Both the position numbers and the translations under genes were made by a program. Below are positions 13,501 through 22,500 of a stretch of DNA of 64,000 bases, one piece after another (positions within the stretch are counted from its first letter, which is position 1; each line of letters starts with the position of its first letter). Source of the DNA: Limnephilus marmoratus (taxonomy: Eukaryota; Arthropoda; Insecta; Trichoptera; Limnephilidae); the NCBI GenBank assembly GCA_917880885.1, contig OU862919.1, forward strand, positions 16,324,001 to 16,388,000. Reading direction: 5' to 3'. Below the pieces are notes generated by a model. It saw only the letters and a program-made list of their open reading frames with translations, was not told the DNA's origin and ran no database searches.

Positions 13501-16500
13501 TTTGATAGTCCGTGCAGTTTGATCGTTACTCGGCGACAGTCGACACACTTCCATGCCATATCTCCCTGTGTTTCTATTATCTATGTTGTAGCGCTAATGA
13601 TAATGAATAAAACATTTTTAAAATAAAGATTCAATACAGGATGTAATAGCAGGTACCCGAAGGATTTTAACCAGCGATTTCTGAGCATGATTATGGAGTA
13701 AAAAACAAACAATGTCGTTTTGCTCTCCAATAATATTTTTTTTCAATTAAAAACAAAAAAAAAATCACTTCTTCTACTAGTGCAAAATTATTTTGTGGTA
13801 ACATTTTAAATTCAAATTAATAAATAACGTTGTATTAACCACTTAATTATTTACAAAAACCGACATGTTTCGTCAGCAAAGCTGACTTCCTCAGGGTTTT
13901 GACAAAAAAATAAGTATTTATTAATTTATTTATAATACAAATTTTTTCTCAAAACCCTGAGGAAGTCAGCTTTGCTGACGAAACATGTCGGTTTTTGTAA
14001 ATAATTAAGTGGTTAATACAACGTTATTTATTAATTTGAAAAAAAAAAATGTTTTTATTCCACGTCGGAACAGGATCACGTGATATGCGCTATCTCTCCT
14101 TTGTTGCCGTGCTGCTAGAAGGAGATGGAATGCGCGTCACATAACCCATAACCCAATCAGGCTGAACCCAACTGCTTAGTTGTGGCATGTAATGTAATAT
14201 TGTTTTTAATTGAAAAAAAATTTCATCAGACAGCAAAATGACATCTACATTTTTTAGTCCAAATATACTACCTACATTGTTAGCAATAATAAAACGCTAA
14301 GTTAATATTTATGATGAAATATATTGTCTCCACGTTAATTGACAATAAAATCATTCAAGAATCGGCAAGATTGCGTTCTGCCATTTGTATTTTCCAGCCG
14401 TTGGCTGTCCGTGCTATTGGTAGCTCTGCTCCAGTCTTGCCAACCAGGAGGAGTTAGTAGTTCCCTCCTTTACCTACCGTAGTAGCTGGTGTAGTTTCCC
14501 TGTTGGCCGCCAGAGGCTATAGCAGTACCAGTAGTATAGTAGGCTATAGTAAACCAAATGTGTGAAGCGGCAATATTTAAATATACTGCTAACAGTATAG
14601 ATCTGCAGAGCTTTTTTAACAACATTATCAAATAATTGTGTAGCTCTGTTCGATTAGTTAAGGGTATTTTGAGGTTATGATTAATGTGAATTTTCATAAT
14701 AAACCTCATTGTATTTTCTATTTCAGAGTGAAACTGGAATGAGTGTTGACGACAAGGTGGCCTTTGCTCTGACATTCTTGTCCGACTCTAAACTGGTGGA
14801 TTTCATCACACAATTGACTGTCAAACTCATTGAGGAGGGAAACCTAGCTGGAATGCTTTTAACGGGTAATTTGTTACAGACCTTAGAAATAAGTTTACGT
14901 GCATTTTGTAACAATAAAACAATCTCCAAAAAATGTGTTTATTGTGTAGGAACTAATATAGAGGGAGTAAATCTACTACAGCAGTACCTGGATATGACTG
15001 GAGATGTGCAGTCTGTCAGTCTCATAGCCGCCAGGTCCTTCCAGCCTGAACTAACCCGGGAGCCACAAGTTCAGGAGTGGATTTCAAGGTTAGTGTAGTT
15101 TTAAAATATAGGCTGTTTAATCTATAACCACTTCATCTTCACTTAGTTATAAATTATGTATTTTGATTTTTAAATTGATTTTAAAATGCTAATACATAAT
15201 GGAAAAGCTGTTGTATAGGTTAGAAAAATTTTACAAGTTCGGCAGCCATCTTGGCTCTCATTGCCCGGGCATTTATTTAGGAAGTGTTGATTCGAGGAAC
15301 GGGAATAATAAAACTTCTTTAACCCTTTCCACTTCAAGCCTTTTTTGTTTTTATTCCACCAGCTCCACGCCAAAATTGCGTTTAGTTTTTTTTTTAAATA
15401 AAATTGATATTATAAAATAATTGAAAAAATTTAAGAGGCGTACTTCAAAATGATGATTTGTTTTCATTTAGATTTATATCTTCGGCTTTTGGCCTTTTCG
15501 ACACATCTCTTTTTATTTTTTTAAGACTTGACGGGATCAAGGATTATTTCACTAATACACAATCAAGCTATAGAAAATAGAAATCAGAAATAATCCATTC
15601 AATCAATATTTGCACGAAAATTAACACGATAATGCACAGTTGATAAGATGTTGACGACAGCACGGTGCGATAATTACTAGTGTACTTTTGTAACATTGAC
15701 GCCTGCGCCTCTACCTGCAGTGAGGGGCAGCCCTAAACAAAACGCATCCATTCCTTGACCAGAGTACTAAAGTATTGTGTGATTCTAGAATGTGTCTTTC
15801 AATCGTGATTCAAAAATTTTAGTAAAAAAAAATTCTCCTATCTTAAAATTGTTTGCAAAAAGAAGTATTACACCATGTTGAGTGTCACTATGGAGTTTTG
15901 TGGAACAAAATCAAACAAATCAATGTCGAGTGACACTCGACATTGGAGTGCAAACAGTTAATGCTGCTTTTACTATAGGTACACTCTAGTTTGTTTATTT
16001 TGGAGTGCAAGCAGAATTAACTGAAGAATTTTTTAATATTTCTAGTTACCGCAATCTGCTGGATTCATGGCACTACTGGTCCCAGCGCGCTCTGTTTGAC
16101 ATAGCGCTGAACTCGTGCAACCCCAGCAATAAGCCCCCGCACCAGGTATACGTGGCTTGCAACTACTGCGGCAAGAGCATCTCTGCGTACATGCAGGGGC
16201 TCAGCCGCACCAAGAACACCTTTGCCAGGATAGCGGCTACCAATAATAAACTGAAGGTTCGTGAATATAACCTCACTTTATTTGTATTACCCAACTTATT
16301 TTATGTTGCCAGTATGAAATAATAATGTAGCCTTTTTTATTTTATGTTGCCGGTATGAAATAATAATGAAGCCTTATTAGTTTTATGTTGCCACTATAAA
16401 ATGATGTTATTACCTACATAATATTCTATCCCACTGAATTCTAAATATTGAATTCTAATAATAAACATACTTATATTCATACGAAATATTAAATTCTAAT

Positions 16501-19500
16501 AATAAACATACTTATATTCAAAGCTAGATAGGAGTTTGGCAATAAGAATGTGCTCTGCCCTTCGTATTTTACACAGTTTTGCCGAAGTTATTTGAAAATC
16601 CAGAATGGGAACGAGGAACGACAGTGAAAAATATAAAAATATTTTCATATATCTAGTTATAGATCAACGAACATTGATTTTGAATATATAAGTTTTATTA
16701 TATACTAGCTGGTACCCGGCATGCGTTGCAATGCCATTCAAAGAAAAAAATTGATTCTCCGTGCATGTCCTTTCCCGTGCGTCCCCGTTCACCTTCCAAG
16801 TCCCGCGAACCCCACCTCCCCCGTTCCCCTCCACCTCCTGCCTTTCCTCCCTACCGCTAAAATATATGACATACACACATTTTAATTTATACAAATTTCA
16901 TAACGCCAGAGCTTATTACTATATATAGCCTATAACCTTCGAGGGCGTGCGCACAACATATCACCAAAATTTCATCGCAGTCGAATGAACGGGTATGGCG
17001 GCATAAAATACGAACAAACAAATATTGATTTTTATATGTAAGATTATTACACATAGAATTTAATTACCTATTGAACTTGATTGTCTTTTAAGGATGTTTG
17101 CTATGTCTATCTTGCTGATAACTTTTTCATTGGAGAAGTTATATAGTTGGTTGGAGTAAACACTTTAGAACAACGGAAACGTCACACTTTTACAGTCAAG
17201 GGCTACATAGGACAATATGAGGTATCACTGCGGGCCGCACACGAATTGGGGGGGAGGGGTGGCAGACTGTCACGAAATCAATAATTCAATTAAAAATACA
17301 TATATACAATTATTTGTTGTACCTTTTTGTTTAGCAAGTTAAAAAAGCAATTCTTTTTTTAAACACCGGGTTACTACCAGAGGCGGCCCGTGACAAAATT
17401 TGCCGGCAGTGCATTTCACAAAAAATGGTAACATTAATACGGGAAAATATAATTAATTGATTCACAGATTCGCGAAAACCAACATCAAGTTGTAATCGTA
17501 TACCTATCAACTCGATCCAACAAACTAAATTACAATACGTTATGTATATGTACTGGGAGTATGAATGTTCATTAACTTTTCGGTAAAATAAAGGCTATTG
17601 TTTACACAACTTTCACTTCACAATTTATCATCAACCACGAAAAAAAAATGTGTTCAAGCGATCACATTCACAAAGCCAAGATGCTTTCGAATATTTAATA
17701 CTTCGTTTTAAAAACTCTATTCATAGTTTTTTCCCCTTAACCTTACTTGTAGGTATTATATTTAGCAAAGGTTTTGGAGAGCCATTATTTTTCAAAAACA
17801 ATTTACTCTCAAATGAAATTCGGTTGCTTTTGAAAAAATCGACGTTAATCGCAATGTTTTCATTACCACTCATTTTTAAATAAGTTTTTTACAGAGCAAA
17901 ACTAGCGAAAACCATTAAAAATGTGTCAATAATGATCAGTGATCCGCCAAATGCTTGATTTCGCCGCCCCGGTGCGATGGTAGAGCTAATACATAACATT
18001 GTCAATTAGTTGAAAATTCGTTATTCCTAACTAACTCATTCCAAACGTTCGGTAACATATAACGCATGTTAAAGGTTTTGTCATAAACCATTATGCTTCT
18101 GCGCATGTGCGCCGCTAGTGCACGAGCGTCTCATATATCTTCCCTTATGTCTCGCCCATTTCACGGTTCCAGCCTCTGTAGACTGTCCCAGTAGGAATAT
18201 CACTTCATGTGACGTCACGTCTCGGCACAACGGAAGATGCACGCATTGCTTTTTCATATGCGCCGATGCAACTTTAGTACGGAGTCTAATACGAAAGTTA
18301 ATTGGTAAGGATATTATAACGAATTGGCGGGAATTCTTCGTAAATTTATGGACGGCTAATTTTTTAACTTTAGAATAAAAGTATACTAAAGTTAAAAAAT
18401 TAATTATAGATTACATATGGAGAGAAGAAATTGAAGGAGGGGGAAGGGTTGCCAATGGTGGGAGTTTCGAAGAATTGGGGATTACCAAGCTATTAGAAGT
18501 AAAAGGCCGGTTAAGTGGGAAGATATTTAAAACAGGGTTAACAAAAATTTTTTGCTTATTAATTATGTCAGCTTTGGAATTTACATTTTTTCTTATTTCT
18601 AAAATTTCTAAATTATTGATTTGCGATGTTTTATATCCTGTATGTAATATTTGAAGACCTGAATTTATGTCAAAGCTATGATCATATTTTAATAAATGGT
18701 CTGCGAACTCAGAATCGCTATTGCCATTTAGTGCTCTGAGGTGCTCTTTAACCCTAATCTCAAAGTTTCTATAAGTTCTACCTATATAAAACGAACTACA
18801 ATCATTACAATTGAGTTTGTAAACCCCTGATTTTTTTGTTTTAACTTCGCTATCTTTATTGTTGAGTATATATTTCTTCAATTTGTTATTTGTGTAAAAC
18901 GCTGGTTGAATAGTACTGGGAATATTTTTACTAATAGTTTTTGACGTATCGTTGTCGACAAATAAAATTCTACGCCAATGTTTATTGTTATCTTTAGAAA
19001 TAGGGTAAATATATAATTTGAAAAAATTCTGTTTAATTTTTTTATTTAGTATTTCATCTATCAAATTAATAGAATAGCCATTATTAATTGCTATTTGCTT
19101 TATGAGATTTAATTCAAAATTATAATTAAGAGCTGACAAAGGAATTGTAATTAGTCTATTAATCATAGAGTGGAAAGCCGCTAGTTTTTGAGAAAAGGGA
19201 TGATTTGAAGAATTATGTATAACAATACCAGTATACGTATCTTTACGGAAAATATTGAAATCTATTTTTGTACCTGTTAATGTTAAATTTAAATCTAAGA
19301 AATTTAAACTCTTATCTTTAACAATTTCCAGTGTAAATTTAATGTTTTTATGTAATTTATTTAAAAAATTTAAGAACATGTTCAATTGTCTTTCTGAACC
19401 TAACCAAATGCAAAATATATCGTCAACATATCTTTTCCAACAATACACATTTTTAAGTGGTTAAAATGGTTCACGAAATATGTTGATAGTATAAAATTAC

Positions 19501-22500
19501 AATGTGCTACGACAGCGAGGGAAATATTTTGAATGAAAAGTCAAGAATTCTGAATAGATGGGTGGAATATTTTGATGCTCTGCTAAACGGAAGTGTAGAT
19601 GAGAGTGTGGGTGAAAATTTGACAAGGGATGGAAATATCACTGATGGTGGTACTAATGATGATGACAATGTCGAGCCGCCACCAACATTAGAAGAAGTAG
19701 TGGGTGCCATTAAAAGTCTACATAACAATAAATCACCTGGAACTGACAACATCTCTGCAGAGTTATTCAAATATGGCGGAGAGAACCTTCAAGTCCATAT
19801 ATATACTATCATTAAATCCATCTGGTGCTCTGAGACTCTGCCAAGTGAATGGAACTGTGGAATAATTTGCCCTCTTCACAAGAAAGGAGACCCTATGAAC
19901 TGCTCTAACTATAGGGGCATAACGCTGCTGAATATCTCATACAAGATCCTATCAAATGTACTGTGTGGTAGGCTTATGAAATATTCGGATGGCATAATTG
20001 GCCAATATCAAACTGGGTTCCGTAAGGGGAAATCTACAACTGATCAAATCTTTTCACTGAGACAGATACTGGAAAAAACAATAGAATTTAATGTTGATAC
20101 ATACCATCTCTTCATAGATTTTAAGGCTGCCTATGACACGGTAAATAGAGAAAGACTGTACAGAGCCTTGGATGAATTTAATATCCCAAGAAAACTGGTA
20201 AACTTAGTAAGGCTCACAATGTCTAATGTTGAGTGCCGAGTCAGAATACAACAGGATCTGTCAGACACCCTAAAGACCTTCAATGGACTAAGACAAGGAG
20301 ATGCACTTGCCTGCATTTTATTCAATTTAGCGCTGGAAAAGGCCATCCGAAATGCAGGTATACAAACCACAGGCCATATTTTTAACAAGTCTGTTCAGCT
20401 CCTTGCTTATGCTGACGATATAGATATCATCGCACGCTCAGAATATGAACTAAAATCGGCGTTTAAAAGCTTAGCTACGTCGGCAAGGAACATGGGATTG
20501 GTCATCAACGAGGGGAAGACAAAATATATGCCCGTACATGGACGCCAGAAACCACCAAGTATACAGATAGATAATTATACATTTGAAACTGTCAACGAGT
20601 TTGTATATCTCGGTACTATGGTGACAAATGACAACAATGTATCCAGCGAAATCAAAAGAAGAATAGTAGCTGCAAATCGATACTACTTTGGGCTACAGAA
20701 GCATATGAAATCTCGCCACCTTACCAGAAGAACTAAAGTCCTGCTTTACAAGACCCTTATACGACCTGTTCTTATGTATGGTTCGGAATGCTGGACAATC
20801 AGTAAGGGTGATGAAGGAGCCCTAGAAAGTTTTGAAAGGAAGGTGCTGCGAAGGATTTACGGCCCAGTCTGTGATAATGGAGAATGGCGTATCAGATACA
20901 ACCAGGAGCTATACGATCTTTACGAGGACCCTAATATCTCCAAGGAAATCAAAACTGGAAGACTCAGGTGGGCTGGACATATCCAGAGAATGAGCGAAGG
21001 AGATATTCCAAAGCGAATTATGGATGGTGCACCTGGGGGTCGGAGAAGAGTTGGAAGACCAAAGCTTCGATGGCTGGATGGAGTGGTGAAGGATGCAAGC
21101 ACCATCGGCATCCGAAACTGGCGCAACGCAGCACAACACCGACAGTCATGGAGGCAGGCTCTGCTGGAGGCCAAGACCCGACCTGGGTTGTAGAGCCACA
21201 GATGATGATGATGATGATAAAATATAATAAAAAAATAAAGTGATGTAAACTAAGTTATTTTCTTTTAATAAATAAATAATGACATCACAAAGTAACAACC
21301 TTTTAGAAGAAGTTTTCTTCAAAAAATTATTATTTATTTATAATACTGCAAGATTATATGATCTGAAATTTGTGTTGTTTCATTCAAGTTTTTGTTTGAA
21401 AATTTAACAAATCTGCCAACGACCTACGGTAAACCCTTATTGTACTAAAAATAAACATATTTAAAAAAAATTTAAAACATATGTTTACTGGATAAAAGAA
21501 CAGTCTTTCGAAATCAATTTATAATTTATAATTTTTGTGGAAAAGAATCAATATGTCTAAAATTTGATTTGAAAATGACGTATTTCTAGTTTTGTCTGAT
21601 TATTCCCTCTTAACCCGTTGAAAGTTGGATGGTATTTCGAAAAAATTCCCGAAAATGTCATAGAAAATTCTTTTAAAATAAATCAGAGTAGCTACAATAA
21701 TCAAATAGTACCTATGTCCTAGATTGATATTGGCGCAAGCGATTCTGACCTTGTCCTTCATACAATTTCTTTGTACATTAGGGTTAAAACCGCATTTAAA
21801 AAAAAACAAGATTATTTTTGTGCCCGCTGGCGGGCTCGTGACAGATTAGAGTTTAATCAATCCTAATATATGTTTGTCAATCCAAGGTTTGTTCTAAGGT
21901 TTTTATTGCCTTTGAAAAGTTGAATTTTTGACAAAATCTTCTCTTCAAATATGTTTGTTAGAAACTTCCACGTTTCTTCACTTGTAGTGGTTTATTAAAA
22001 GCAGTTGAATCATAAGATTAAAAAACGTCTTGACCGTCGACGCCTCCATACAAAATACAGTGCCTATTGCAATAAAACATAGTCTTTTTGAGACTGGTGA
22101 CATCACACCGAAAACCACAGATTTGGAGCAATTTCAGTAGACCTAAAAAATTAATACTTAAAAAATTATTTTAACTTTTATAACTCACTATAATAATTAA
22201 AAACTATGTACTGGTATTTAGTTAGAAGTTCATTATTGATAAAAATAAATTAGAAAAGGTGCTGGAGATTCTAATTGATGATTATTTCTGGTTGACCTCG
22301 CTTCCTACCAAAATCAGTTTCTGCGCAACAATCATCAGTTGCATTCTCTTGTTTGCCAGGCTCTGCTTTCTTCTTCATATTTATAAAAACGTGACCGTAA
22401 TAACGGTGACCGGACAAGTCAAAATCAACCCAACTCAACACCTCCTTTGAAAAGTCATCAAAAGTGATGAAATATATACATATCGACCCATAATCGGCAG

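Larger units (their letters stand above)
13811..14040. repeat. Perfect 90-bp inverted repeat with 50-bp spacer
   Basis: Bases 13811-13900 and 13951-14040 are exact reverse complements over 90 positions; the spacer 13901-13950 is AT-rich. Each arm contains CTGAGGAAGTCAGC...GCTGACGAAACATGTC, like the hammerhead-bearing pseudo-LTRs of Penelope-like elements. No protein remains between the arms, so this is best read as a Penelope-type head-to-head terminal remnant or a non-autonomous relative. Perfect arm identity points to recent origin or gene conversion. Confidence 0.9.

Noticed and set aside
17376..17975. hAT element bounded by CAGAGGCGGCCCGTG
   Set aside because: Only one end is convincing; the proposed right end matches poorly and has no duplication.
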